Shown piece after piece: positions 56,740 to 64,000 of a stretch of 64,000 nt of DNA. Position numbers and translations under genes: made by a program. The stretch spans positions 186,001-250,000 of the forward strand of contig CAWIZJ010000057.1 in NCBI GenBank assembly GCA_963840535.1. The letters are read 5' to 3'. Source of the stretch: VAZQ01 sp963840535. Its GTDB lineage: Bacteria; Pseudomonadota; Alphaproteobacteria; Rhizobiales; Xanthobacteraceae. The stretch's first letter is position 1; each line of letters starts with the position of its first letter. Below the pieces are notes generated by a model. It did not search any database. It had not been told where the DNA came from and worked only from the letters and a program-made list of their open reading frames with translations.

Positions 56740-57378
56740 CTACTTCTTGCGAAAGCGGTCGAGACGGACGACCTCGCCGGTCGGCTTGTCTAGATCGTCA
56801 GCGGATGCCCCGGTTGACTCGGAGTTGGCAGGCGTGGGCACAGCGGCCAGGGCAGCGGGAGTGGGTGCCGCATCGTGCTCGGCGCGTGCGCGCTCTACGC
56901 CGCGGCGTTTGACGGCGGGCGTGTCCTGATCGCGCTTCGACTTGCGGCTTCTTCGTGCTCCGTCTTGTTTCTTGTTGATGGCCTCCTGCATTTCCTCGAA
57001 CTGCAACCCGAACTGCACCGAAGGATCGAAGAAGCCTTTGATCGCAGCGAACGGGACCGCGAGGCGTTCCGGAACGCCGCCGAACGACACGCCGACCTCG
57101 AAGCTGTCCTCGGTCACCACCAGGTCCCAGAATTGGTGCTGCAGAACGACCGTCATCTCCTCGGGATACTGTGCGAGCATGCGTGGCGACAGCCGTACGC
57201 CCTCGGCATGGGTATCGAACGAAATGTAAAAATGGTGCTCGCCCGGCAGGCCCTTCTTGGCGGCGTCGAGAAGCACGGTCCGAACAACGCCGCGCAAGGC
57301 CTCACGGGCCAGGATGTCGTAGCGGATGTGGTCTACGGCCATGGCGCGATCCAATTCGGATTCGACTCTTTCGTCCAT
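56740..57378 (-). CDS. sspB: ClpXP adaptor SspB (alpha type)
   Basis: 212 aa. The N-terminal SspB fold has IRYDILAREALRGVVR, then GEHHFYISFDTHAEGV and VVLQHQFWDLVVTEDSFEVGVSFGG (key residues shown only in part). The tail after residue 125 is disordered and charged and ends TGEVVRLDRFRKK, the short conserved ClpX-binding type of end. SspB delivers ssrA-tagged proteins to ClpXP. It starts at ATG 57378, 66 bp downstream of the tmRNA gene on the same strand. Confidence 0.92.
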   Translation of the reverse strand: MDERVESELDRAMAVDHIRYDILAREALRGVVRTVLLDAAKKGLPGEHHFYISFDTHAEGVRLSPRMLAQYPEEMTVVLQHQFWDLVVTEDSFEVGVSFGGVPERLAVPFAAIKGFFDPSVQFGLQFEEMQEAINKKQDGARRSRKSKRDQDTPAVKRRGVERARAEHDAAPTPAALAAVPTPANSESTGASADDLDKPTGEVVRLDRFRKK

Positions 57379-57444
57379 GCTAGCGCGCGCAACCCAACTC
57401 GCGCCAGCGCAACTTTGTGCAAACCGAATGTCGAAATGTTTAAG

Positions 57445-57470
57445 TGGAGGCTTCTGTTGCCAGGTGCCTC
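57445..57470 (-). terminator. Hairpin at the end of ssrA
   Basis: On the minus strand GGAGGC (57470-57465) pairs with GCCTCC (57450-57445), followed by ACTTAAACATTT. It probably ends the tmRNA precursor before sspB. The T-run is interrupted, so some read-through into sspB is possible. Confidence 0.5.
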
Positions 57471-57832
57471 CGAACCCCGCCTGACGGAGCTTAACCCGTC
57501 AGGGCTTCAGATCGGTATTCCGAACCGCGTTACGCGGCCCGGGCAACCGGAGCATAGTTGTCGTTGGCAACTATGAGTTTGGCCCGATAACGGCGGAACC
57601 ATGCCGAGCAAAAGCACGCCCTTTACACCCTCGTCGATCCTGTTTCGACCCCGTGACAAGCGATGAGGCGGTCAGTCCGCAGGCATCAGGTCCGTCAACT
57701 CGGTCCCGACCCCGGTCGCTGGCCTCCTCTTCCGGAGAAACTGGTGGAGTTGCCGGGTACTGCCCCCGGGTCCGATAGGTTTATTGCGACAGCCATTTAT
57801 TGCCGTAGCCGGTTTGCACCGGCAACCTCCAA
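57445..57832 (-). ncRNA. ssrA: Two-piece (circularly permuted) transfer-messenger RNA
   Basis: On the minus strand the acceptor piece comes first and ends GGCAACTCCACCA (CCA end at 57742). An intervening loop of about 89 bases follows. The coding piece begins GGGGTCGAAACAGGATCGAC at 57652, the alpha-proteobacterial form. The tag frame at 57568-57530 reads ANDNYAPVARAA and then TAA. A hairpin CCTGACGG/CCCGTCAGG follows at about 57480-57505. The first seven bases pair with the acceptor 3' strand except for one apparent C-A mismatch. Permuted ssrA is known in Alphaproteobacteria. The precursor 5' end is estimated. Confidence 0.93.
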
Positions 57833-57994
57833 TATATGCGCAGAAGGTTGAGGAAAAAAGAGCGGCCCGGACTAAATCGTTGGCCTCGACCGGATGACGT
57901 GCGCCCCCGCGACGTTCATGCTCGGCGACTGCCGGCGTCGGCTGGGCTCATGGGAGCATCGCCGACGAGATCCCCGCCCGGCTACTTTGAGCTG

Positions 57995-58296
57995 ATGTCG
58001 GCACGTTCGTCGCGACCCTGGCCATGTGTGGTCCGCCCTGCGCATTCGCCTTCTTCTTCAGTCATGCATGGGAACGCTTCAAGGACGCACCATGGCGGAC
58101 GGCGGCCGCTCTGGTGCCCGTGTGTCGCTTGCTCTCATTACGGCCAGTGCCTTCGTGGTGGCCGAGGGCAGTGGTGCACAATCTTATGGCAGCAGCCATC
58201 ACTGTCGGCACAGCAACCGTGCGCTACACGACGCAATTGAATCCACTGTCGATTTTCGTTGCGGCCGCCTTGCTCGGGCTGGCCGGCCTGGTTTGA
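57995..58296 (+). pseudogene. chrA: C-terminal remnant of a chromate transporter (ChrA)
   Basis: About 95 residues of the small ChrA C-terminal region can be pieced together over two frames: TFVATLAMCGPPCAFAFF, then HAWERFKDAPWRTA, then SLALITASAFVVAEGS, then MAAAITVGTATVRYTTQL and the end NPLSIFVAAALLGLAGLV at TGA 58294-58296. At least two frame breaks (about 58122 and 58190) separate them. Nothing N-terminal is found upstream, so unlike the division genes this looks like real decay. It lies directly upstream of tctB. Confidence 0.65.
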
Positions 58297-58365
58297 GTCC
58301 AAAGCTCGGGTTGTTGCTTCCCGTCGCCCCCTCGAATGTGCTACTGACAAAAGTTCGCTAAGGGA

Positions 58366-59061
58366 ATGACAAATTTCCCGGCGTTCGCGGGTCCCAGGGG
58401 AGTCACCATGTCCGAGGGCGTCAACACGTCCCCGAAGCCGCGGAGCTTCGGGATTTCGTTACGCAATATAGGCAATTTGAGGGGCGGGGCGCTGGTTGCC
58501 CTGTTGGGCCTCGGGCTGTTCGTTGCCACGTTTTATGTGTCGAACCCCACGATTCCGCGCGCGATCGCCGCCGCGCTGATCCTGGTCGGGCTGGCCATTG
58601 CAGTGGGACTGATTCCCATCCGCGCGCCGCAGGACTTCTATGGCGGGCTGGTCCTCATCATGTTGGCGGTATTGGCGCTGGTTGCTTCGGCCGAACTGCC
58701 GGGCCAGCGCGGCTTCGCCTTCGGACCCGGCACCGCGCCGCGGCTGTTCTGCGTCGTTCTGGCCGCCCTTGGGGCAGCGGTTTCGGTCAGCGGCCTCTTT
58801 GTCGATGGGCCGCGCATCGACAAGTACAAGATCCGGGGTCCGGTGCTTGTGATCTTGGCGATCCTTGCGTTTGCGGCCATGATCCGGCCGTTCGGTCTGA
58901 TCCCTGCGACCTTCCTCGCCTACATGATCTCGATCTGCGGATCGAGCGAAATGCGCCCGGTCGAAAGCCTTATCGCAGCGGCGGCGATGACGGCGTTCTG
59001 CGTCTTGCTGTTTGTCTACGTCCTGAACCTGCCGTTCCAACTCTGGCCGCGATTCTTCTAA
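58366..59061 (+). CDS. tctB: Tripartite tricarboxylate transporter small membrane subunit
   Basis: 231 aa. A variable N-terminus is followed by four hydrophobic segments; FGPGTAPRLFCVVLAALGAA is the TctB signature. It works with the 12-helix TctA subunit and a periplasmic TctC receptor to import carboxylates using an ion gradient. ATG 58366 has AAGGGA upstream; ATG 58408 is an in-frame alternative. tctA starts 16 bp downstream. No tctC is adjacent. Confidence 0.88.
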   Translation: MTNFPAFAGPRGVTMSEGVNTSPKPRSFGISLRNIGNLRGGALVALLGLGLFVATFYVSNPTIPRAIAAALILVGLAIAVGLIPIRAPQDFYGGLVLIMLAVLALVASAELPGQRGFAFGPGTAPRLFCVVLAALGAAVSVSGLFVDGPRIDKYKIRGPVLVILAILAFAAMIRPFGLIPATFLAYMISICGSSEMRPVESLIAAAAMTAFCVLLFVYVLNLPFQLWPRFF

Positions 59062-59077
59062 GCGGGAGGTATGAGTC

Positions 59078-60583
59078 ATGTCCGACCTTCTCGCAAATCT
59101 GGCCTTGGGCTTCGGCGTCGCCTTCAATGCCTACAATCTGATGTTCTGTCTGCTCGGTGCCATGGTCGGCACCCTGGTCGGGGTGCTCCCCGGGGTGGGC
59201 ACGGTCGCAACCATTGCGATGCTGCTGCCGATCACTTTCGGGCTCCCCCCGGTGGGCGCGCTGATCATGCTCGCCGGCATCTACTACGGAGCGCAGTACG
59301 GCGGCTCGACCACCTCGATACTTGTCAACATCCCCGGAGAAGCGACGTCGGTCATCACCTGCCTCGATGGCCACCAGATGGCGAGACAGGGGCGGGCCGG
59401 GCCGGCGCTCGCCATTGCCGCGATCGGATCGTTCTTCGCCGGCTGCGTGGCAACCGTGCTGGTGGCAGCGCTCGGCGCCCCCCTGACCGGCCTCGCGCTG
59501 ATGTTCGGCCCGGCCGAATATTTCTCCCTGATGTGCCTCGGCCTGATCTTCTCCGTGGTGCTGGCCAAAGGCTCGGTGCTCAAGGCGGTGGCCATGGTCC
59601 TTGGCGGGCTGCTGCTGTCGATGGTCGGCTCCGACCTCGAGACCGGCGCCGGCCGCATGACCTTCGACATCCCGGAGTTGGCCGACGGCATCGGCTTCGC
59701 CAACATCGCTATGGGCGTGTTCGGGTTCGCCGAGATCATCCGCAATCTCGAGCTTCCGTCCGAAAGCCGAGATGTCCTCAAGACCAAGATCAAGGGCCTC
59801 ATGCCCACTCGCGAGGACCTGATCGAGGCCGCACCTGCGATCGCGCGCGGTACCATCATAGGATCGCTGGTCGGAATTCTTCCGGGCGGCGGCGCGGTGA
59901 TCGCGTCGTTTGCCGGCTACACCTTGGAAAAGAAGGTATCCAAGCATCCAGAGCGGTTCGGGCACGGCACCATTGCCGGCGTCGCCGCCCCCGAGAGCGC
60001 CAACAATGCGGCGGCGCAGACCGCGTTCATCCCGCTGCTCACCCTCGGCATCCCGCCCAACGCGGTGATGGCACTGATGGTCGGCGCCATGACCATCCAT
60101 GGCATCGTGCCGGGACCGCAGGTGATGACCAAGCAGCCGGATCTGTTCTGGGGCATGATCGCCTCGATGTGGCTCGGCAACCTCATGCTGGTCATCATCA
60201 ACCTGCCGATGGTCGGCGTCTGGGTCACGCTGCTGCGTGTACCCTACCGGCTGCTGTTTCCCTCCATCATCGTGTTCTGCTGCATCGGCATCTATTCGAT
60301 CAACAACTCTCCGTTCGATGTCGGCATTGCGGCGTCGTTCGGACTCATCGGCTACTGGTTGCTCAAGCACGATTTCGAGCCGGCTCCGATGCTGCTCGGG
60401 TTCGTGCTGGGGCCGCTGATGGAGGAGAACCTTCGCCGCGCGATGCTGATCGCGCGCGGCGACGTGACGGTGTTCTTCACCCGGCCGATCTCGGCGGTGC
60501 TGCTGGGCACTGCGATCCTGCTGCTGATCCTTGCCGCGTTGCCGAAAATCAGGCGCCGCCGCGACGAGGTCTTCGTGGAATAG
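59078..60583 (+). CDS. tctA: Tripartite tricarboxylate transporter large membrane subunit
   Basis: 501 aa, polytopic. The TctA signature GVLPGVGTVATIAMLLPITF near residue 38 and GGSTTSILVNIPGEATSVIT near 75 are clear. The repeat counterpart GILPGGGAVIASFAGY is near 266, and PLLTLGIPPNAVMALMVGA near 320. ATG 59078 follows GGGAGG at 59064-59069. It pairs with tctB. The cognate receptor may be one of the Bug genes at 37.5-41.4 kb. Confidence 0.94.
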   Translation: MSDLLANLALGFGVAFNAYNLMFCLLGAMVGTLVGVLPGVGTVATIAMLLPITFGLPPVGALIMLAGIYYGAQYGGSTTSILVNIPGEATSVITCLDGHQMARQGRAGPALAIAAIGSFFAGCVATVLVAALGAPLTGLALMFGPAEYFSLMCLGLIFSVVLAKGSVLKAVAMVLGGLLLSMVGSDLETGAGRMTFDIPELADGIGFANIAMGVFGFAEIIRNLELPSESRDVLKTKIKGLMPTREDLIEAAPAIARGTIIGSLVGILPGGGAVIASFAGYTLEKKVSKHPERFGHGTIAGVAAPESANNAAAQTAFIPLLTLGIPPNAVMALMVGAMTIHGIVPGPQVMTKQPDLFWGMIASMWLGNLMLVIINLPMVGVWVTLLRVPYRLLFPSIIVFCCIGIYSINNSPFDVGIAASFGLIGYWLLKHDFEPAPMLLGFVLGPLMEENLRRAMLIARGDVTVFFTRPISAVLLGTAILLLILAALPKIRRRRDEVFVE

Positions 60584-60742
60584 CCCGGACGCACATTTGT
60601 GATGAGCTGTTGATCGGGCTTGACTGGACCTCCTGCGCGGACTCGTGCACGCAATGCGGGTTCGAATCGGTGAGGACGGCTCGATGGCAGCGCGTTCCGT
60701 TCCGCCCTGATCATTGCGGTCGGTTTCGCGCTGGCTTCGTCT

Positions 60743-61144
60743 GTGGCCGCGCAGGCGCGGTCGCCGGAGATCTATGCCGGCATCCTCTCGTCCACGGCCG
60801 CCGGGGGGTACGATCCGGTGGCGTATTTCAGCGAAGGCAAGCCGGTGCAGGGGAAGCGGGATATTACCTTCGCCTGGAAGGGTGCGACCTGGCGGTTCGC
60901 AAGCGAAAAGAATCGCGAGCTGTTCAAGGCCAGGCCGGAGGCCTACGCACCGCAATACGGCGGCTACTGTGCCTGGGCGGTATCGCGCGGATATACCGCC
61001 AAGGGCGACCCGCGATATTGGAGGGTCGTCGACGGCAAGCTCTACCTGAACTACGACGCGGGCGTTCAGAAGGACTGGGAGAATGACATCCCCGGCAACA
61101 TAGCCAAGAGCGACAAGAACTGGCCCAGTGTGCTCGACAAGTAG
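60743..61144 (+). CDS. YHS-domain protein (signal peptide out of frame with its ATG)
   Basis: The 133-residue frame from GTG 60743 contains YDPVAYFSEGKPVQG, FAWKGATWRFASEKNRELF and YAPQYGGYCAWAVSRG, the YHS pattern of small periplasmic metal- or redox-linked proteins. Directly upstream in frame is a perfect signal peptide core (SALIIAVGFALASSVAAQA) with no start codon before a stop at 60671. ATG 60684 lies in another frame eight codons from its own stop. One missing base near 60692 would join them. The real protein probably starts at 60684 and is exported. Confidence 0.75.
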   Translation: MAAQARSPEIYAGILSSTAAGGYDPVAYFSEGKPVQGKRDITFAWKGATWRFASEKNRELFKARPEAYAPQYGGYCAWAVSRGYTAKGDPRYWRVVDGKLYLNYDAGVQKDWENDIPGNIAKSDKNWPSVLDK

Positions 61145-61260
61145 CCGCACCGAGCCGGACCGCACTTGCATCCACAACCACCGCGGCGGATTTCTTCGAT
61201 CAACGGAAGGCGTTAGACTCCTCCGCCGAGTCGGCATTTGGGCCGCTTGAGGAGTCGCGC

Positions 61261-62055
61261 GTGCGCCAGCATCAGGAGCTGATGGAGCGAATTCTCGCTG
61301 ACGGCGTGGAGAAGCGCGACCGCACCGGCACCGGTACGCTGTCGGTGTTCGGGCACCAGATGCGGTTCGATCTCGACCAGGGCTTTCCGCTCGCCACCAC
61401 CAAGAAACTGCACCTCAAATCGATCGTTTATGAGCTGCTCTGGTTTCTCTCCGGGGATACCAATGTGCGGTATCTCAATCGGCACGGCGTCACTATCTGG
61501 GATGAATGGGCCGACGAGAGCGGCGAGCTCGGCCCGATCTACGGCCGCCAATGGCGCTCGTGGCCGACGCCCGACGGCGGGGCCATCGACCAGATCGCAG
61601 ACGTCCTCACCACGATCCGTCGCAATCCGGATTCGCGCCGCCTCATCGTGACCGCCTGGAACCCGGCCGATCTCGACAAGATGGCGCTTTCACCGTGCCA
61701 TTGCCTGTTCCAGTTCTACGTCGCGAAGGGGCGGCTCTCCTGCCAGCTCTACCAGCGCTCGGCCGACGTCTTCCTCGGGGTGCCGTTCAACATCGCCTCC
61801 TATGCCCTCCTTACGCAGATGATGGCGCAGGTGACCGGATTGCGACCAGGCGAGCTCATCCACACGCTCGGTGATTCGCATCTCTATCTCGATCATCTGC
61901 AGCAGGCGCGCCTGCAGCTCTCCCGGCTGCCGCGGCGGCTGCCGAGAATGGTGCTCAATCCGGCCGTGACCGATCTGTTCGCCTTCCGTTACGAAGACTT
62001 CTCGCTCGAGGGCTACGACCCGTATCCCCACATCAAGGCCAAGGTAGCGGTGTGA
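61261..62055 (+). CDS. thyA: Thymidylate synthase
   Basis: 264 aa, the length of standard ThyA. It makes dTMP from dUMP with methylenetetrahydrofolate. The active-site Cys lies in LSPCHCLFQFYV near residue 146; YQRSADVFLGVPFNIASY and the C-terminal YDPYPHIKAKVAV are typical. The start is GTG 61261, preceded by TTGAGGAG. Its TGA overlaps the GTG start of folA, coupling the folate-cycle enzymes. Confidence 0.97.
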   Translation: MRQHQELMERILADGVEKRDRTGTGTLSVFGHQMRFDLDQGFPLATTKKLHLKSIVYELLWFLSGDTNVRYLNRHGVTIWDEWADESGELGPIYGRQWRSWPTPDGGAIDQIADVLTTIRRNPDSRRLIVTAWNPADLDKMALSPCHCLFQFYVAKGRLSCQLYQRSADVFLGVPFNIASYALLTQMMAQVTGLRPGELIHTLGDSHLYLDHLQQARLQLSRLPRRLPRMVLNPAVTDLFAFRYEDFSLEGYDPYPHIKAKVAV

Positions 62056-62594
62056 GCGGGGCACGCACCGGGGCACGCATCGAGATTGTCCTCGTCGCAG
62101 CGGTGGCCGAGAACGGCGTGATCGGGCGGGACGGTCGCCTGCCTTGGCGGCTTAAATCCGACATGAAGCTGTTTCGTCACATCACGTGGGGCAAACCGGT
62201 GGTGGTGGGTCGTACGACCTATCTTTCCTTCACCAAGCAGCCGCTTCCGGGACGCACGAACATCGTGCTCAGCCGCAAGCCGGATCTTGCCGTGCCGGGC
62301 GCACTCGTCGCCTCCAGTCTCGACGCCGCGCTGCAAGCGGCCCGCGGAGACGCGCTCCGCCGTGGGGCCGATGCCATCATGGTCGTGGGCGGGGCCGACA
62401 TTTTCGAGCAGACGATGGCGCTGGCCGATCGGCTGATGATCACCCGCGTGCAGTTGCAACCATCCGGCGATACCGGATTCCCGGTCATCGATCCTTCGGT
62501 CTGGGCGGAATCACAGCGTACCGAGCATCGGGCGGGACCCGGCGACCAGGCGGACTTCACCGTGTCGGTCTATCACCGACGTGCCGCCGGTTAG
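62052..62594 (+). CDS. folA: Dihydrofolate reductase
   Basis: 180 aa. It regenerates tetrahydrofolate after ThyA. Landmarks are VAENGVIGRDGRLPWRLKSD near residue 20 (substrate and Met20-loop region), KPVVVGRTTYLSF near 53 and MVVGGADIFEQTM near 113. The start is GTG 62052, overlapping thyA. The 151 bp that follow to hflK hold only the hflK leader and its GGAG site. Confidence 0.95.
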   Translation: MSGARTGARIEIVLVAAVAENGVIGRDGRLPWRLKSDMKLFRHITWGKPVVVGRTTYLSFTKQPLPGRTNIVLSRKPDLAVPGALVASSLDAALQAARGDALRRGADAIMVVGGADIFEQTMALADRLMITRVQLQPSGDTGFPVIDPSVWAESQRTEHRAGPGDQADFTVSVYHRRAAG

Positions 62595-62745
62595 GCGGGC
62601 AAGGCCGTGCATCGCGCTCGCGACCATGCGATGCAGCGCCGCGTGCGCTCGAGCCGCGTTGTATCCGGATGACACCTCCCTTATAACCCCATCAAACCGA
62701 AACCGATGCGGGGGCTCGGCCGACGCAGCGCAAGGAGACAGACCC

Positions 62746-63870
62746 ATGCCGTGGAGCAGTCAGGGCGGCGGACCCTGGGGATCAGGAGGCGGCAAGGGGC
62801 CATGGGGTTCCGGCCCGCAGCCGACCGGCCCGGCACCGCCGGATCTTGAGGAATTTCTCCGCCGCAGCCAGGACAAGCTGCGCACCGTGCTGCCCGGTGG
62901 CAACCTCGGCGGCAAGGGATTGAGCCTGATCGTTCTGGCGGCCATCGCCATCTGGGGGTTCTCCGGCTTCTTCCGGGTCGACCCGGACGAGCTCGGTGTG
63001 GTGCTGCGGTTCGGAAAGTACGTACGCGACGCCAAGCCCGGCCTCAACTATCACTTGCCGTATCCGATCGAGTCGGTGCTCACGCCCAAGGTGACCCGCG
63101 TCAACCGTATCGATATCGGGATGCGACAGGTCGAGGATATGCGCCGCGGCACGACCACTCGCGACGTCCCGGAGGAGAGCCTGATGCTCACCGGCGACGA
63201 GAACATCGTCGACGTCGACTTCTCGGTGTTCTGGCTGATCAAGCCCGACGGCGCCGGCGACTATCTGTTCAACATCCAGCAACCGGAGGGCACAGTGAAA
63301 GCGGTGGCGGAAAGCGCCATGCGCGAAATCGTCGGGCGCTCCAACATCCAGCCGATCCTCACCGGCGCGCGGCAGAATATCGAGACCGGCGTCCACGAGC
63401 TGATGCAGTCGGTGCTCGACAAGTACGGCTCGGGTATCCAGGTGACCCAAGTCCAGCTGCAGAAGGTCGACCCGCCCTCGCAAGTGATCGATTCCTTCCG
63501 CGACGTGCAGGCCGCGCGCGCCGACCTGGAGCGCTCGCAGAACGAGGCACAGACCTACGCCAACAGGGTCGTTCCGGACGCGCGCGGTCGCGCCGCGCAG
63601 ACCATTCAGAGTGCCGAGGCCTATCGCGAGCAGACGGTGGCCGAAGCCACGGGTGTGTCGGCGCGCTTCATCAAGATCTATGACGAGTACAAGAAGGCAC
63701 CCGACGTCACCCGTCAGCGCATGTATCTGGAGACCATGGAGCGGCTGTTCGGGGGCACCGACAAGATCATCATGGATTCCGGGGCTTCCGGCGGCATCGT
63801 TCCGTATCTGCCCCTCGACCAGTTGACGCGGAGACCACAAGCGGGTCCGCCTGCGGGAGGTGCGCGATGA
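62746..63870 (+). CDS. hflK: FtsH protease modulator HflK
   Basis: SPFH-family membrane protein that forms a complex with HflC and regulates the FtsH protease. The N-terminus is glycine-rich (SSQGGGPWGSGGGKGPWG). A single membrane segment (LSLIVLAAIAIWGFSGFF) follows, then the SPFH domain beginning FRVDPDELGVVLRFGKYV and a helical coiled segment rich in A and E. 374 aa. ATG 62746 follows AAGGAGACAG. The stop overlaps hflC by ATGA. Confidence 0.95.
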   Translation: MPWSSQGGGPWGSGGGKGPWGSGPQPTGPAPPDLEEFLRRSQDKLRTVLPGGNLGGKGLSLIVLAAIAIWGFSGFFRVDPDELGVVLRFGKYVRDAKPGLNYHLPYPIESVLTPKVTRVNRIDIGMRQVEDMRRGTTTRDVPEESLMLTGDENIVDVDFSVFWLIKPDGAGDYLFNIQQPEGTVKAVAESAMREIVGRSNIQPILTGARQNIETGVHELMQSVLDKYGSGIQVTQVQLQKVDPPSQVIDSFRDVQAARADLERSQNEAQTYANRVVPDARGRAAQTIQSAEAYREQTVAEATGVSARFIKIYDEYKKAPDVTRQRMYLETMERLFGGTDKIIMDSGASGGIVPYLPLDQLTRRPQAGPPAGGAR

Positions 63871-64000
63871 GGCTTAATATCGCCGGTGGGATCGCCGCCG
63901 TCCTGATCATCGTCGGGTTGATCATCGCCTACAGCACCTTGTTCACCGTCTACCAGACCCGGCAGGCATTGGTCGTGCGGCTGGGCCAGCCGGTGCGCGT
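63867..64000 (+). CDS. hflC: FtsH protease modulator HflC (partial, cut by window end)
   Basis: Only the first 44 residues are in the window: a membrane segment (GGIAAVLIIVGLIIAYSTLF) and the SPFH start VYQTRQALVVRLGQPVR. It overlaps hflK by ATGA at 63867-63870 and is the usual partner of HflK on the outer face of the inner membrane. Confidence 0.93.
   Translation, partial: MRLNIAGGIAAVLIIVGLIIAYSTLFTVYQTRQALVVRLGQPVR

Noticed and set aside
56479..56793. 104-codon rightward frame between DUF4169 and sspB
   Set aside because: It overlaps the 3' end of sspB on the other strand and has no recognisable domain.
58970..61237. Leftward 755-codon open frame opposite tctA
   Set aside because: tctA, tctB and the YHS gene on the other strand carry clear signatures. 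The leftward frame is His/Asp/Gln/Arg-rich without motifs, so it is a shadow.

Overview
The window is GC-rich DNA from an alphaproteobacterium of the order Hyphomicrobiales (Rhizobiales), most like the Bradyrhizobium/Xanthobacteraceae side. The support is: an FtsZ with the long linker and C-terminal peptide typical of that group; a circularly permuted two-piece tmRNA gene; an alpha-type SspB; the DUF4169/ribbon-helix-helix pair; the thyA-folA-hflK-hflC order; and many Bug/TctC-type binding proteins. It reads as an ordinary chromosome. I see no prophage, transposase, plasmid functions, rRNA operon or CRISPR array.

Layout. 1-17.6 kb is a nearly complete division and cell wall (dcw) cluster: 'ftsI, murE, murF, mraY, murD, a DUF1835-type gene, ftsW, murG, murC, murB, ddl, ftsQ, ftsA, ftsZ. 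Most neighbours overlap by ATGA. lpxC, bamD, recN and ligA follow (18-24 kb). 24.2-31.2 kb is a GntR regulator, a MetE-like zinc thiol-alkyltransferase homologue and a complete branched-chain-amino-acid-type ABC transporter (LivHMGF plus binding protein). It looks like one catabolic uptake module, with TTGTATACA operators in front. 31.3-37.2 kb holds two MFS transporters, aminopeptidase P and PrmA. 37.2-42.7 kb holds five periplasmic-binding-type proteins without permeases (three TctC/Bug, one ModA-like, one NMT1-like), a PEP-mutase-family remnant, and a tiny reading frame behind an extraordinary Shine-Dalgarno sequence. 42.7-55.6 kb holds a ParB-like protein, a DMT transporter, UvrD, a thioesterase, YcjX plus a DUF697 protein, a GlcD-like FAD dehydrogenase and a giant AsmA. 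Two 78-bp palindromic elements separate asmA from the RHH/DUF4169 genes. 56.7-58.3 kb holds sspB, ssrA and a chrA remnant. 58.4-64 kb holds tctB, tctA, a YHS protein, thyA, folA, hflK and the start of hflC.

A striking property is a scatter of single-base frame breaks, nearly all +1, in genes that must be intact in a living cell (murD, murG, murC, murB, ddl, ftsQ, ftsA, ftsZ, recN, ligA). A few more lie at 42.2, 47.2 and 51.5 kb. In every case the continuing frame carries the rest of the conserved protein. I therefore annotate these as single CDSs with frame corrections. I regard insertion-type sequencing error as the likeliest cause. One consequence is that, as written, murG-murC and murC-murB lose their stop codons and read as fusions.

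Functional links: the dcw genes build peptidoglycan precursors and the septum. ssrA and sspB lie in tandem and act in one pathway (trans-translation tag, then adaptor for ClpXP). GntR, MetE-like protein and LivHMGFK probably serve regulated uptake and processing of one unidentified small substrate. TctAB probably uses one of the scattered Bug proteins.
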